The notes below the pieces were generated by a model. That model saw only the letters and a list, made by a program, of their open reading frames with translations, was not told the DNA's origin and ran no database searches. Positions 53,968 to 63,322 of a DNA stretch of 64,000 nucleotides are shown in pieces (within the stretch, counting starts at the first letter, position 1; each line of letters begins with the position of its first letter). Source of the DNA: CAYQQQ01 sp964420125 (GTDB lineage Bacteria > Actinomycetota > Acidimicrobiia > Acidimicrobiales > Microtrichaceae); NCBI GenBank assembly GCA_964420125.1, contig CAYQQQ010000019.1, forward strand, positions 1 through 64,000. The letters are read 5' to 3'. A program made the position numbers and the translations under genes.

Positions 53968-55433
53968 GCCGGCTCGGCCACGGTCTTGGTCTGCAGGTAC
54001 TCCTCGAATCCGGCGACGCCCATCTCGCGGCCGAGCCCGGAGTGCTTGTAGCCCCCGAAGGGGACGTCACCTCCGTACCAGATCCCACCGTTGATGCTCA
54101 TCGTCCCCGTGCGCACACGGCGGGCGAAGGCCCAGGCGCGCTCGGGGTCTGCGCTCATCACCGCTCCCGACAACCCGTAGGGGGAGTCGTTGGCGATGCG
54201 CAGCGCGTCCTCGTCGCCGTCGTGGGGGATCACCACCAGCACGGGTCCGAACACCTCCTCGCGAGCGACGCGCGCGTGGTTGTCGAGCCCCGTGACGAGG
54301 GTGGGTTCGATCCAGAACCCCACGTCGCGGTCGGCCGGGCGGCCACCGCCGGTGGCGAACGTGCCGCCATCCTCCTCGGCGAGGCGGAGGTAGCCCTCGA
54401 TCCGCTCGCGCTGCCTTGCCGAGATCACGGGGCCGCAGACGGTCGCCTCGTCCGTGGGATCCCCGCAACCCACTCCGGACATGAGGGCGGCCATCTGCTC
54501 GACGAGGTCGTCGTGGAGGTGGCGGGGGACGAGGATGCGGGTGGTCAGCGCACATCCCTGGCCGGCATGGGTGCACCCGGCGAGCCCGGCGAGCATCGCG
54601 GACGTGCCGATGTCGGCGTCGTCGAGCACCACGAAGGCGGACTTGCCGCCGAGCTCGAGGAAGACCTTGGTCAACGTCGGTGCGCCGTCGGCCATCACCT
54701 TGCGCCCGGTGGCGGTGGAGCCGGTGAAGCTGACCATGTCGACCCTCGGATCCCGGCTGAGCATCTCCCCGAGCACCGGATCGGAGGAGGTCACGACGTT
54801 CAGCACGCCGGGTGGCAGATCGGTCTCCTCGGCCGCGATGCGGGCGAGCGCGGTGGCGCAGGCCGGGGTGTCGGGCGCGGGCTTGAGCACGACCGTGCAT
54901 CCGGCTGCGAGCGCCGGCGCGACCTTCGAGAGGTTGATCTGCCATGGGTAGTTCCACGGGGTGATCGCTCCGACGACCCCGAAGGGCTCCTTGAGGACGA
55001 TCCTCCGCGAGTCCACGCCGAACGCCCGGCGTGTGCCCAGGTCCTCCTCCCACGCGTAGCGCTCGGCCAGCTCTGCGCAGAACTCGATGTCGCCAACCGG
55101 TCCCGTGAACTGGGGGCCGTCGACCAGGAACCGGGGTGCGCCGACCTCGGCGATCGTGAGCTCGCGCAGCTCCTCGGCGTGGGACTCCAGGGCGGACTGG
55201 AGCTGGCGCAGGCAGCGCACCCGGAGGCCCACGTCGTCGGTCCAGCCGCCGGCGTCGAACGCCTGTCGGGCCGAAGCGATGGCGCCGTCCATGTCGGCGG
55301 GACCGCCGTCGGCGACGTGGCCGAGGACCTCCTCGGTGGCGGGGTTGGCCGTCGGGTAGGTGGCGCCGGAGCCGGCCGGCAGCAACTTGCCGTCGATCAG
55401 CAGCTCGGCGGGGATGGACGTGGGGCTGCTCAT
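53964..55433 (-). CDS. NAD(P)-dependent aldehyde dehydrogenase
   Basis: A 489-residue ALDH. Asn161 (ITPWNYPW), Glu260 (FLELGGKS) and Cys294 (GQGCALTTR) are the catalytic residues. The GSTATGRKV segment binds the cofactor. GGGAGG lies seven bases before the ATG at 55433. It follows the SDR gene after 70 bases and is coupled to the dehydrogenase gene behind it. It likely oxidises an aldehyde produced by the P450/SDR steps. Confidence 0.93.
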   Translation of the reverse strand: MSSPTSIPAELLIDGKLLPAGSGATYPTANPATEEVLGHVADGGPADMDGAIASARQAFDAGGWTDDVGLRVRCLRQLQSALESHAEELRELTIAEVGAPRFLVDGPQFTGPVGDIEFCAELAERYAWEEDLGTRRAFGVDSRRIVLKEPFGVVGAITPWNYPWQINLSKVAPALAAGCTVVLKPAPDTPACATALARIAAEETDLPPGVLNVVTSSDPVLGEMLSRDPRVDMVSFTGSTATGRKVMADGAPTLTKVFLELGGKSAFVVLDDADIGTSAMLAGLAGCTHAGQGCALTTRILVPRHLHDDLVEQMAALMSGVGCGDPTDEATVCGPVISARQRERIEGYLRLAEEDGGTFATGGGRPADRDVGFWIEPTLVTGLDNHARVAREEVFGPVLVVIPHDGDEDALRIANDSPYGLSGAVMSADPERAWAFARRVRTGTMSINGGIWYGGDVPFGGYKHSGLGREMGVAGFEEYLQTKTVAEPA

Positions 55434-55503
55434 GGATGGACCTCCCATGCGGGGCGGGACGGCGTGGTGCGCGCTGTCGGTGAGAGGGTGCGGGTGGGTC
55501 GGC

Positions 55504-56280
55504 TCACGACTCGATCCTCAGGGGTGCCTCGGGCTCGAGCTCGATCAGGGTGAGGTGCGTGCCACGCGGTGCGCCCACCGCGGCCGCCACTGCCCCGGCG
55601 ACCCCGTCGGGGTCGAGGAACCCGTCGTGGCGGAGCAGCCCGTGGTCGGCCCACTCCCGCATGATGACGGGCATCTGCTCGGGAGGGAAGCCCCTGCCCA
55701 TCTCGGTGAGCGTCGGGCCGGGGCGGACGATGGAGCAACGCACTCCTGTGCCCTCCAGCTCCAACTGCATCGCCCGCCCGAGGCCTTCGAGCCCCCACTT
55801 GGAGCTCACGTAGCTGGACATGGACGGGCGGGGGATCCGGACCACGTCCGAGCTCACCAGCACGACGTCACCACGCGTCCTCGACACCATCCCTGGCACC
55901 ACTGCGGCGACGAGCTGCTGCACTCCGAGCAGGTTCACCTGCACCTGGCGGGCGAAGTCCTCGGTTGCGGTGAGGTGGGCCTTCGAGGGGAGCACGTCAC
56001 CGGCGACCGACACCAGGACCTCGATCGCTCCCAGCGCCGCTGCCGCTGATCGCTCGGCCGAGTGCACCGAGGTGGGGTCACCGAGATCGAGCGGGACGAC
56101 CGCCACCGCTGCACCTTCGGCACGGAGCTCCTCTGCGAGCGACTCCAGCCGCTCCACCCGGCGCGCGGCGATCGCGACCGGATGGCCCTCCTCTGCGAGG
56201 CGGCGCGCGACGGCTTCGCCGATCCCGCTGGAGGCACCGGTGACGAGTGCCGGTCGACGGGCAGGGTGCACGAGGGTCAT
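55504..56280 (-). CDS. Short-chain dehydrogenase/reductase
   Basis: A 258-residue classical SDR. TGASSGIG (14-21) is the cofactor motif, LVSSDV holds the catalytic Ser, and YVSSK the Tyr and Lys. It overlaps the P450 stop (ATGA), so it is translated with the P450. Probably oxidises or reduces a hydroxyl introduced by the P450; the substrate is unknown. Confidence 0.9.
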   Translation of the reverse strand: MTLVHPARRPALVTGASSGIGEAVARRLAEEGHPVAIAARRVERLESLAEELRAEGAAVAVVPLDLGDPTSVHSAERSAAAALGAIEVLVSVAGDVLPSKAHLTATEDFARQVQVNLLGVQQLVAAVVPGMVSRTRGDVVLVSSDVVRIPRPSMSSYVSSKWGLEGLGRAMQLELEGTGVRCSIVRPGPTLTEMGRGFPPEQMPVIMREWADHGLLRHDGFLDPDGVAGAVAAAVGAPRGTHLTLIELEPEAPLRIES

Positions 56281-57491
56281 GCCCTGCGGAGCTCCACGGT
56301 GGAGGGGAGGGCGGCGAACCCCCGGACGTTGACCGAGTGCACCCGCTCGACCCCCTCGGCGTCGATCTCCCAGTCCGAGATCCTCGACAGCAGCTCCTCG
56401 AGGCAGATGCGAGCCTCCAGGCGGGCCAGGGACGCGCCCATGCAGAAGTGGCGGCCGACGCCGAAGCTCAGGAGATCGGTCGTGTCGCGTCCCACGAGGT
56501 AGCGGTCGGGTTCGGGGAAGACCTCGGGATCGCGGTTGGCGGAGCCCACGAGCAGCAGCACGCGGGCCCCTTCGGGGATCACCCGACGGTGCAGCTCGAC
56601 CTCGGTGGTGGTGATGCGGGCCAGCATCTGCGAGGAGGTGTCGAAGCGCAGCGTCTCCTCCACCCACGCGGGGATGGAGGTGGGGTCGGTGAGGACCTTC
56701 GCCTTCTGGTCGGGGTTGCGCCAGGCCCAGTACCAGGCGTTGCCCAGCAGCTTGGTGGTGGTCTCGTTGCCGGCCACCACCATCAGGAAGAGGAACCCGA
56801 CGATCTCGTCGTCGCTCAGGCGGTCCCCGTCGACCTCGGCCTCCAGCAGCGCCGTGGTGAGGTCGTCGGTCGGCGTCGCCCGACGCTCGGCGATCATGTC
56901 CGCGTAGTACCCGACGAGCGTGAGCGCTGCCTCCACTCCGCTCGGCGGGACGTCCTCGACGCCCTCCTCCCGGTGCACGACGAGGTCGGCGAGCCGGCGG
57001 AGCTCGGCCCGGTCGTCCACCGGTACACCGATCAGCTCGGAGATGACGTCCATGGGGAGGCGGCCGGCCAGATCGCCGATCAGGTCCAGGCGGGGTGCGT
57101 CGAGGGCGGTTCGCAGGTGCTCCCTCGCGATGGCGCGGATGTGGTCCTCCATCTCGGCCACCCGCCGGGGCGTGAACCCTCGGCTCACCAGCGCGCGCAT
57201 CCGGGTGTGGCGGGGTGGATCCATGGCGAGGAAGGACATCGTGCGGTGCGCATGGGGGCCGCAGGCTGCGGGATCCAGGGTGACGCCATGGCTCGAGGAG
57301 TAGGTGGCGGAGTCTCGGAAGGCGGCCGCCACGTCGGCGTGGCGCGACAGCGCCCAGAAGTCGTTCTCCTCGTTGCGGTACACGGGAGCTTCCGAGCGGA
57401 GCCTGGCGTAGGTGGGGTAGGGATCCTCGTGGATGGCGTAGTGGTACGGGTTGTAGGCGACGTCGTCCCGGTCGCGATCGAGCAGGGTCAT
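56277..57491 (-). CDS. Cytochrome P450
   Basis: A 404-residue soluble bacterial P450. AGNETT (240-245) is the I-helix oxygen-activation motif, E279-x-x-R282 is the K-helix pair, and FGVGRHFCMGASLARLE holds haem ligand Cys350. Length and pattern resemble the CYP124/125/142-like steroid or fatty-acid hydroxylases of actinobacteria, but a family number cannot be given. It starts one base after the TetR gene stop. No ferredoxin gene is near. Confidence 0.93.
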   Translation of the reverse strand: MTLLDRDRDDVAYNPYHYAIHEDPYPTYARLRSEAPVYRNEENDFWALSRHADVAAAFRDSATYSSSHGVTLDPAACGPHAHRTMSFLAMDPPRHTRMRALVSRGFTPRRVAEMEDHIRAIAREHLRTALDAPRLDLIGDLAGRLPMDVISELIGVPVDDRAELRRLADLVVHREEGVEDVPPSGVEAALTLVGYYADMIAERRATPTDDLTTALLEAEVDGDRLSDDEIVGFLFLMVVAGNETTTKLLGNAWYWAWRNPDQKAKVLTDPTSIPAWVEETLRFDTSSQMLARITTTEVELHRRVIPEGARVLLLVGSANRDPEVFPEPDRYLVGRDTTDLLSFGVGRHFCMGASLARLEARICLEELLSRISDWEIDAEGVERVHSVNVRGFAALPSTVELRRA

Positions 57492-57492
57492 G

Positions 57493-58128
57493 TCAGGCTC
57501 CTCCCGACTCCGGGATGGGTCGTGATGGTGGCGGCGCGATGATCAGCGCGGCCGCTTCGCGCAGGCGAGCGGGGACCTGGTCGTAGTCGAGCACGCCGAT
57601 GCCGGCTTGGAGGAGCACGCCGGAGAAGACCGCTCCCAGGGTGCGCAGCGTCGCAGCCGAGCCGTCGGGGCCCAGCGCGGCGCGCAGCAGCACCGTGGTG
57701 TGGGCGGCGATGGCGTCGCGGAGCCTGCGCACCTCGGGGTCGTCGGCCAGCACGGCCACGGTGCACGCAGCGGAGAGCTCCGGTTCGTCCGCCACGAGCA
57801 GACCCACCCGGGTGAGGACCTCGGCTGCTCGCTCTGCGGAGCCCTGCAGGTCTTCCTCGGATGGTGCCTCGAGACGCTGGAGGCGTTGCCAGTAGACCTC
57901 GGTCACGAGGTGGTCCTTGGAGGCGAAGTACGTGTAGGCGGTCGCCGGTGCCACCCCGGCGCGCCGGGCCACGTTGCGCACCGTCAGCCCGGCGTAGCCG
58001 ACCGCTCGCAGCTCCTCGACCGTGGCGTGGGCGAGTCGGGCGACCGTGTCGGCCTGGCGGGGGCTCAGGTGTCGCCGTGGCGACACCGACCGAGGTGTCT
58101 GAGGGAGCGCCGCGCCGGAGCTGGACAT
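57493..58128 (-). CDS. TetR-family regulator
   Basis: A 211-residue regulator. The helix-turn-helix is LTVRNVARRAGVAPATAYTYFASKDHLVTEVY. The C-terminal ligand domain ends LREAAALIIAPPP. The ATG at 58128 lies inside the palindrome CTGGACATGTGTCCAG, and TAGTGT is eight bases upstream, so it probably represses its own leaderless transcript and the P450 operon it leads. Confidence 0.92.
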   Translation of the reverse strand: MSSSGAALPQTPRSVSPRRHLSPRQADTVARLAHATVEELRAVGYAGLTVRNVARRAGVAPATAYTYFASKDHLVTEVYWQRLQRLEAPSEEDLQGSAERAAEVLTRVGLLVADEPELSAACTVAVLADDPEVRRLRDAIAAHTTVLLRAALGPDGSAATLRTLGAVFSGVLLQAGIGVLDYDQVPARLREAAALIIAPPPSRPIPESGGA

Positions 58129-58142
58129 GTGTCCAGACACTA
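58121..58142 (-). promoter_or_regulatory. TetR operator and -10 box at the regulator's start
   Basis: A perfect 7-2-7 palindrome, CTGGACA-TG-TGTCCAG (58121-58136), covers the start codon and the transcription start. TAGTGT follows upstream at 58137-58142 on the minus strand. A bound repressor would block initiation of the five-gene P450 operon. Confidence 0.68.
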
Positions 58143-58214
58143 GTCCGGCAGGCGTCGACCGGGGGAGTCGCCGCACGCAGCTCTTCGGGGCGGACCGGAG
58201 GGTCGCCCTGGGTG

Positions 58215-58577
58215 TCAGCCGGCCGTGGCGCTGAGCTGTGCGCGCACCTCGTCCATGTCGAGCTCCTGTGCCTGGCGGATCAGGTCCTCCAGCCCGGCCT
58301 CCGGCAGCGCGCCCGCCTGGTTGTAGAGCAGGACGCCGTCGCGGAACACCATCAGCGTGGGGATGGACATCACGCCCAGGGAGCCCGCGAGCGCCTGCTC
58401 GGCCTCGGTGTCGACCTTGGCGAAGACGATGTCGGGATGGGCCTCCGAGGACTTCTCGAAGATGGGTCCGAACATGCGGCAGGGGCCGCACCAGGATGCC
58501 CAGAGGTCGACCAGCACCGTCCCGTCGGCGGCGACGGTCTGCTCGAAGTTGTCGGCGGTCAGCTCGATCGTGGCCAT
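58215..58577 (-). CDS. trxA: Thioredoxin
   Basis: A 120-residue thioredoxin. WCGPC (Cys30, Cys33) is intact, with the cis-Pro in SIPTLMVF. AGGAAGA precedes the ATG at 58577. A 16-base palindrome 67 bases upstream matches one in front of the CsoR/CstR-type gene at 63389, so expression may be controlled by that regulator. Confidence 0.94.
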   Translation of the reverse strand: MATIELTADNFEQTVAADGTVLVDLWASWCGPCRMFGPIFEKSSEAHPDIVFAKVDTEAEQALAGSLGVMSIPTLMVFRDGVLLYNQAGALPEAGLEDLIRQAQELDMDEVRAQLSATAG

Positions 58578-58643
58578 GTGTCGTTCTTCCTGTCGTCGGT
58601 GGTCGCGGTGTCCGTTGCACCGGATCCTCCAGGATGAACCACC

Positions 58644-58659
58644 GTACCCCATGGGGTAT
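58644..58659 (-). promoter_or_regulatory. CsoR/CstR-type operator upstream of thioredoxin gene
   Basis: GTACCCCATGGGGTAT, a palindrome (TACCCC-AT-GGGGTA) of the G-tract/A-T layout bound by CsoR-family repressors. It matches the element before the csoR-like gene at 12 of 16 positions. Confidence 0.62.
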
Positions 58660-58729
58660 TCCCGCAGCCGCGCACGGACCTGTCGGGCTGACGGCTATCC
58701 TCCCGCCGGTCCCGAACCAGGAGCTGCCC

Positions 58730-60259
58730 GTGAGCTTGGACCACCTCCCAGCCGAGCCTGAGGCCGGCACCGAGGGAGTCGAGCGCGTGAGGTCGGTCGA
58801 CGTGGCGATCGTCGGTGCCGGCGCCGGGGGGTTGTGCATGGCGGCCCGCCTCCGTGAGCAGGGCATCGAGGACCTGGTGATCCTCGAGAAGTCCGACGGG
58901 GTCGGAGGCACCTGGCGCGACAACACCTATCCGGACGCCGCCTGCGACGTCCCCTCCCATCTCTACAGCTTCTCCTTCGCCACCAAGGCAGACTGGAGTC
59001 GCAAGTGGGCCAAGCAGCCGGAGATCCTCGGCTACTTCGAGCACGTCGTCCAGCGCTACGACCTGGAACGCCACCTCGAGCTGCGCACCGAGGTCGCGGA
59101 GTGCCGGTGGCTCGACGCGGCGCAGTGCTGGGAGCTGCGCACCGCAGCCGGTCCTCGGTTGCGCGCCCGGGTGGTGATCTGCGCCCTCGGCCAGCTCAAC
59201 GTGCCGTACATCCCCGAGCTGCCGGGCCTCGGGGACTTCGACGGCACGGTGTTCCACTCGGCGCGCTGGGACCACGAGCACGATCTGCGTGGCGAACGGG
59301 TGGGTGTCGTCGGCGTCGGGGCCTCGGCCATCCAGTTCGTGCCGCCGGTGGCCGACGTCGCCGCGTCGGTCACGCTCTTCCAACGCAGCCCCAACTACGT
59401 GGGGCCGAAGCGGGACAGGGAGTTCCGTCGTTGGGAGCGGTGGGCCTTCGCCCGCGTTCCGGGCGTGGCGCGCCTCTACCGAGGGTCCATCTACTGGCGA
59501 CACGAGGCTCGCTTCGCCCTCATGCGCCGCAACTCGCTCCTCGGCCGGCTCCTGCAGGAGGCCTTCCGGCGTCGCGTCCGGGAGCTGGCCGACGACCGTC
59601 TCCCGATGGAGGCCCTGATGCCGGCGTACGCGCCCGGGTGCAAGCGCGTGCTGATCGCGGATCGTTGGTACCCGACGCTACGGCGCGAGAGCGTCGAGGT
59701 CGTCACCTCGCCGGTGCGACGAGTCGTCCCGACGGGGATCGAGTGCGACGACGGTCGTCGATTCCCGCTGGACACGCTCGTGTTCGGCACGGGCTTCCGC
59801 ACCACGGACTTCCTCACCCCGATCCGGGTGACCGGGCGCGACGGTGCAGATCTCGACGCGCTGTGGGCGTCGGGTGCGGCGGCCTACCTCGGCATGGGCA
59901 TGCCGAGGTTCCCGAACCTCTTCCTGCTGTACGGGCCGAACACCAACCTCGGGCACAACTCCATCCTGTTCATGATCGAGCAGCAGGTGGGCTACGTGCT
60001 CGCCGCCCTGGAGCAGCTGCGCCAACGGGGGGCGACCTCCATGGAGGTCACGGACGGGGCGATGGCGCGCTGGGAGCGCGAGGTGCGTCGCCGAGCGGAG
60101 GAGACGGTGTGGGCCGAGGGGTGCGGCAGCTGGTACACGACCGACGACGGTCGACTCACCAACAACTGGGTGGGTCGCACGACGGAGTACCGGCGCCGAC
60201 TGCGCCGCCCGCGCTGGACGGACTGGTCGTTCCACGTCGGCAAGCCGAACCTCAGCTGA
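58730..60259 (+). CDS. Flavin monooxygenase (Baeyer-Villiger type)
   Basis: A 509-residue class B flavoprotein. GAGAGG (29-34) binds FAD, a second GVGASA (195-200) binds NADPH, and F170-x-G-x-x-x-H176-x-x-x-W180-D181 is the BVMO fingerprint in its W(D) form. GVGGTWRDNTYPDAACD is also typical. It oxidises ketones to esters or lactones; the substrate is unknown. CAGGAG precedes the GTG at 58730. It ends overlapping the convergent ThDP-enzyme gene by eight bases. Confidence 0.9.
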   Translation: MSLDHLPAEPEAGTEGVERVRSVDVAIVGAGAGGLCMAARLREQGIEDLVILEKSDGVGGTWRDNTYPDAACDVPSHLYSFSFATKADWSRKWAKQPEILGYFEHVVQRYDLERHLELRTEVAECRWLDAAQCWELRTAAGPRLRARVVICALGQLNVPYIPELPGLGDFDGTVFHSARWDHEHDLRGERVGVVGVGASAIQFVPPVADVAASVTLFQRSPNYVGPKRDREFRRWERWAFARVPGVARLYRGSIYWRHEARFALMRRNSLLGRLLQEAFRRRVRELADDRLPMEALMPAYAPGCKRVLIADRWYPTLRRESVEVVTSPVRRVVPTGIECDDGRRFPLDTLVFGTGFRTTDFLTPIRVTGRDGADLDALWASGAAAYLGMGMPRFPNLFLLYGPNTNLGHNSILFMIEQQVGYVLAALEQLRQRGATSMEVTDGAMARWEREVRRRAEETVWAEGCGSWYTTDDGRLTNNWVGRTTEYRRRLRRPRWTDWSFHVGKPNLS

Positions 60260-61808
60260 GCGGCGCCACCATCGCCTCCACCACCGACGGGCCCTCCACG
60301 GCGAACGCCGCCTCGAGCTGCTCGGTGAACTCCTCGGCGGTGGTGGCGCGGGACGCGTGCGCGACGCCGCAGCCCTCGGCCAGCGCCACGAAGTCGAGAT
60401 CGGGTCGGTCGATCCGCAACATGGCGTTGGCCCGCTCGCCGTCGCCGGTGGCACCGACCCGATCGAGCTCCATCTTCAGCACGGCGTAGGCGCTGTTGTT
60501 CAGGATCACGGTGGTGACGTCGAGTCCCTCGCGGACCTGTGTCCACCAGGACTGCAGCGTGTACATGGCGCTGCCGTCGGCCTGCAGGCTGAAGACCTTG
60601 CGGTCCGGGCAGGCGATCGCCGCGCCGGTGGCCACCGGCATGCCGTAGCCGATCGCTCCGCCGGTCAGGGTCATCCAGTCGTGGGGCGGGGCGCCGGCGG
60701 TCATCCCGGCGACGAACAGCCCGGTGGTGTTGCCCTCGTCGGCGACGATCGCATCCTCGGGCAGCAGTGCCCCCACGGCGGCCGCCATGGTCTGCGCTGT
60801 GAGGGCGCCTGTCGGCCGCTCGGGTCGGGATGCGGGAGCCGCAGGTGCCTCCGCATCGCCAGCGAGGAGGTCGGCCAGCTCGGCCAGGGCGGTAGCCGAA
60901 TCGTCACCGGGGAGGCTGAGGTGGTGCACCGTGCAACCGGCGGGAACCAGCTCCGAGGGCTTCTCCGGATAGGCGAAGAACGACACCGGGGCGCTGGCTT
61001 CCACGAGGATCAGGTGCTTGAGGCCGTCGAGCTGCATCTGCGCGAACTCCGCGAGGTAGCCCAGGCGTTCCGCAGGGACGCGGCCTGCTCCGCGCTCGTA
61101 GCGCGCGGGGAAGGTCTCCGCGAGGAGCTTGGCTCCGGTGGCGGCGGCGACGCGGCCGGCGTCGGCCAACGGGCCTGCCAGGCAGGCGGTGCCGCCGACG
61201 AAGAGGCCGCACGGCTCGCCGCTGCGCAGGATCTTGGCCACCTCTTCCAGCCGCCCCGACTCCACGGGGTTCGCCCGGGGGACGGGGAGGGGGGCGGCCG
61301 GCCCACCGGAGGGGAGCCAGCTGGCATCCGCCGGCAGGATCAGGGTGGAGATCTGCCCCGGAGGACCGTGGGCGGCGGCGACCGCCTCCGCAGCGTCTCG
61401 AGCGACGTCCTCGGGGGAGTTGCTGCGGCGGACCCATCCCTCGAGGCTGGCGGCGATGGAGGCGATGTCCGACTGCAGCGGCGCGTCGTAGCGGGCGTGG
61501 TAGGTGGCGTGGTCGCCGACGACGTTCACGACGGGAGTGCGGGCGCGGCGTGCGTTGTGGAGGTTGGCCAGGCCGTTGCCGAGCCCGGGACCGAGGTGCA
61601 GCAGCACGGCCGCGGGTCGTCCGGCCATGCGTCCGTAGCCGTCCGCCGCGCCGGTGGCCACCCCTTCGAAGAGGGCGAGCACCCCACGCATCTCGGGCAC
61701 GTCGTCGAGGGCGGCCACGAAGTGCATCTCCGAGGTGCCGGGGTTCATGAAGCAGGTGTCGACTCCGGAGTCGATCAGCGTGCGGATGAGTGCGTTGGCG
61801 CCGTTCAT
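60252..61808 (-). CDS. ThDP-dependent decarboxylase (benzoylformate decarboxylase/acetolactate synthase-like)
   Basis: A 518-residue ThDP enzyme. Glu48 (LFEGVATGAADGYGRMAG) is the cofactor-activating residue. The ThDP-Mg motif is ADGSAMYTLQ ... ILNN, with Ala in place of the first Gly of GDG. It is shorter than ALS and lacks its FAD-specific features, so it is more like a benzoylformate or 2-oxoacid decarboxylase. It lies 26 bases after a 2-hydroxyacid oxidase gene, which could feed it with 2-oxoacid. Confidence 0.85.
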   Translation of the reverse strand: MNGANALIRTLIDSGVDTCFMNPGTSEMHFVAALDDVPEMRGVLALFEGVATGAADGYGRMAGRPAAVLLHLGPGLGNGLANLHNARRARTPVVNVVGDHATYHARYDAPLQSDIASIAASLEGWVRRSNSPEDVARDAAEAVAAAHGPPGQISTLILPADASWLPSGGPAAPLPVPRANPVESGRLEEVAKILRSGEPCGLFVGGTACLAGPLADAGRVAAATGAKLLAETFPARYERGAGRVPAERLGYLAEFAQMQLDGLKHLILVEASAPVSFFAYPEKPSELVPAGCTVHHLSLPGDDSATALAELADLLAGDAEAPAAPASRPERPTGALTAQTMAAAVGALLPEDAIVADEGNTTGLFVAGMTAGAPPHDWMTLTGGAIGYGMPVATGAAIACPDRKVFSLQADGSAMYTLQSWWTQVREGLDVTTVILNNSAYAVLKMELDRVGATGDGERANAMLRIDRPDLDFVALAEGCGVAHASRATTAEEFTEQLEAAFAVEGPSVVEAMVAPLS

Positions 61809-61835
61809 GTTGGGTGTGCTCCGCTGCGGTGGGGG

Positions 61836-63209
61836 TCAGAAGATGGTGTCGGGGTTCATGATGCCCTTCGGGTCGAAGGCGGCCTTGATCCGGCGCATGA
61901 GCGCCAGCTTGGCGGGGTCCTCGAGGGCCAGGAGGTGGTCCCGCTTGGCGTGGCCGATGCCGTGCTCGGCGGAGATGGCGCCCCCGAGGGCGATGCCGGC
62001 TTGGAGGAGGTCGTGCATCACGCCCTCGCGCACCTCGGCATCGCCGTTGCAGAACACCCCGAGGTGCACGTTGCCGTCGCCGGCGTGGCCGCAGCCCGCG
62101 ATCCAGGCTCCGTAGCGAGCGCCGATCTCCGACACGCTCGCCATGTACTCGGGGATCCTGGCCCGGGGGACGACGACGTCCACGACCTCGTCGGCGTTGT
62201 TGGCCTTGGAGATCCAGAAGGCCTTCTCGCGGGCGTCGATGAGCTGCTCTGCGGAGTGGGGCGGCAGGACGTACACGTCGAGGGCGCCGAGCTCCCCGAG
62301 CTGGAGTGCCAGGCTCTCGGTGTCCTGCTCCAGGCGGTCCTCGTGGGAGCTCTCCAGCATGACCACGAGGTAGGCCAGCGCGGCTTCGCGGACCTCCTCG
62401 GGGATGCCGAGGTCGAGGCCGACGAAGGCCGTGGCTGCCGCCATCGTCATCATGTCGATGTACTCGAGGATGAGCGGGCCGATCCCGGAGTCGACGATCC
62501 GCGGCACGGCAGCGGTCACCTCCTCCAACGTGGAGAACGGTGCCAGCACGGTTGCCTGGTGGGGGAGCCGGGGCTGCAGCTTGAGGGTGATCTCGGTCAC
62601 CAGGGCCAGGGTGCCCTCGCTGCCCACCACGAGCTGGGTGAGGTCGTAGCCCGAGGTGGCCTTCACGAAGCGCCCGCCGCTGCGAAGGACCTCCCCGCCG
62701 GGGAGCACGAGCTCCAAGCCGAGCACGTGGTGGCGGGTGACGCCGTACTTGACGGCCCGCATCCCACCGGCGTTGGTGTTCACGTTGCCGCCGAGGCTGG
62801 CGGAGTACTCCCCGGGGTAGACCGGGTACACGAAGCCGTGCCGGGCGAGCTCCTCATCCAGCTCGTTGAGGCGTACCCCGGGCTGCACCACCACGACGTG
62901 GTTGTCGGCGTCGACCTCCAGGATGCGGTTCATCCGCTCGAAGCTCACCAGGATGCCGTCGGAACGGGCGATGGCCGCGCCCGAGAGCCCGGTGCCGGCA
63001 CCCCGCCCGGTCACGGGGATCCCGTGCTCGTCGGCCACCCGCAGCACCGCGGCCACCTCCGCGGTGCTCTCCGGGGTCACCACTGCGGCGGGCCGGCACG
63101 CGCTGATGGTGAGGGCCTCGTCGTGGGTGTAGTCCTCGCCGATGTCGTCGCCCATCAGCACGCGGCCCTCGGGGAGGGACGCGGCGAGCAGGCGTTGGAC
63201 GTCGGTCAT
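61836..63209 (-). CDS. FAD-linked 2-hydroxyacid oxidase/dehydrogenase (GlcD/D-lactate DH-like)
   Basis: A 457-residue FAD protein of the vanillyl-alcohol-oxidase fold. PVTGRGAGTGLSGAA and GGNVNTNAGGMRAVKYG form the FAD site. CGHAGDGNVH is the C-terminal catalytic segment, and AEHGIGHAKRDHL completes the family pattern. Family members oxidise D-lactate, glycolate or other D-2-hydroxyacids. GAGGA precedes the ATG at 63209. It is the first gene of a likely pair with the ThDP enzyme and is divergent from the CsoR-like gene. Confidence 0.9.
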   Translation of the reverse strand: MTDVQRLLAASLPEGRVLMGDDIGEDYTHDEALTISACRPAAVVTPESTAEVAAVLRVADEHGIPVTGRGAGTGLSGAAIARSDGILVSFERMNRILEVDADNHVVVVQPGVRLNELDEELARHGFVYPVYPGEYSASLGGNVNTNAGGMRAVKYGVTRHHVLGLELVLPGGEVLRSGGRFVKATSGYDLTQLVVGSEGTLALVTEITLKLQPRLPHQATVLAPFSTLEEVTAAVPRIVDSGIGPLILEYIDMMTMAAATAFVGLDLGIPEEVREAALAYLVVMLESSHEDRLEQDTESLALQLGELGALDVYVLPPHSAEQLIDAREKAFWISKANNADEVVDVVVPRARIPEYMASVSEIGARYGAWIAGCGHAGDGNVHLGVFCNGDAEVREGVMHDLLQAGIALGGAISAEHGIGHAKRDHLLALEDPAKLALMRRIKAAFDPKGIMNPDTIF

Positions 63210-63322
63210 CGTGTCCTCCTGGGCGGCGGTCGGAGGGCCAGTCTGCCCCACGCGGCGTGGAGGTTCCCAGCACGGCGGCGAACGCGCCCGGGTCGGTGGG
63301 CACTGGCACGACCCTGCGACTG

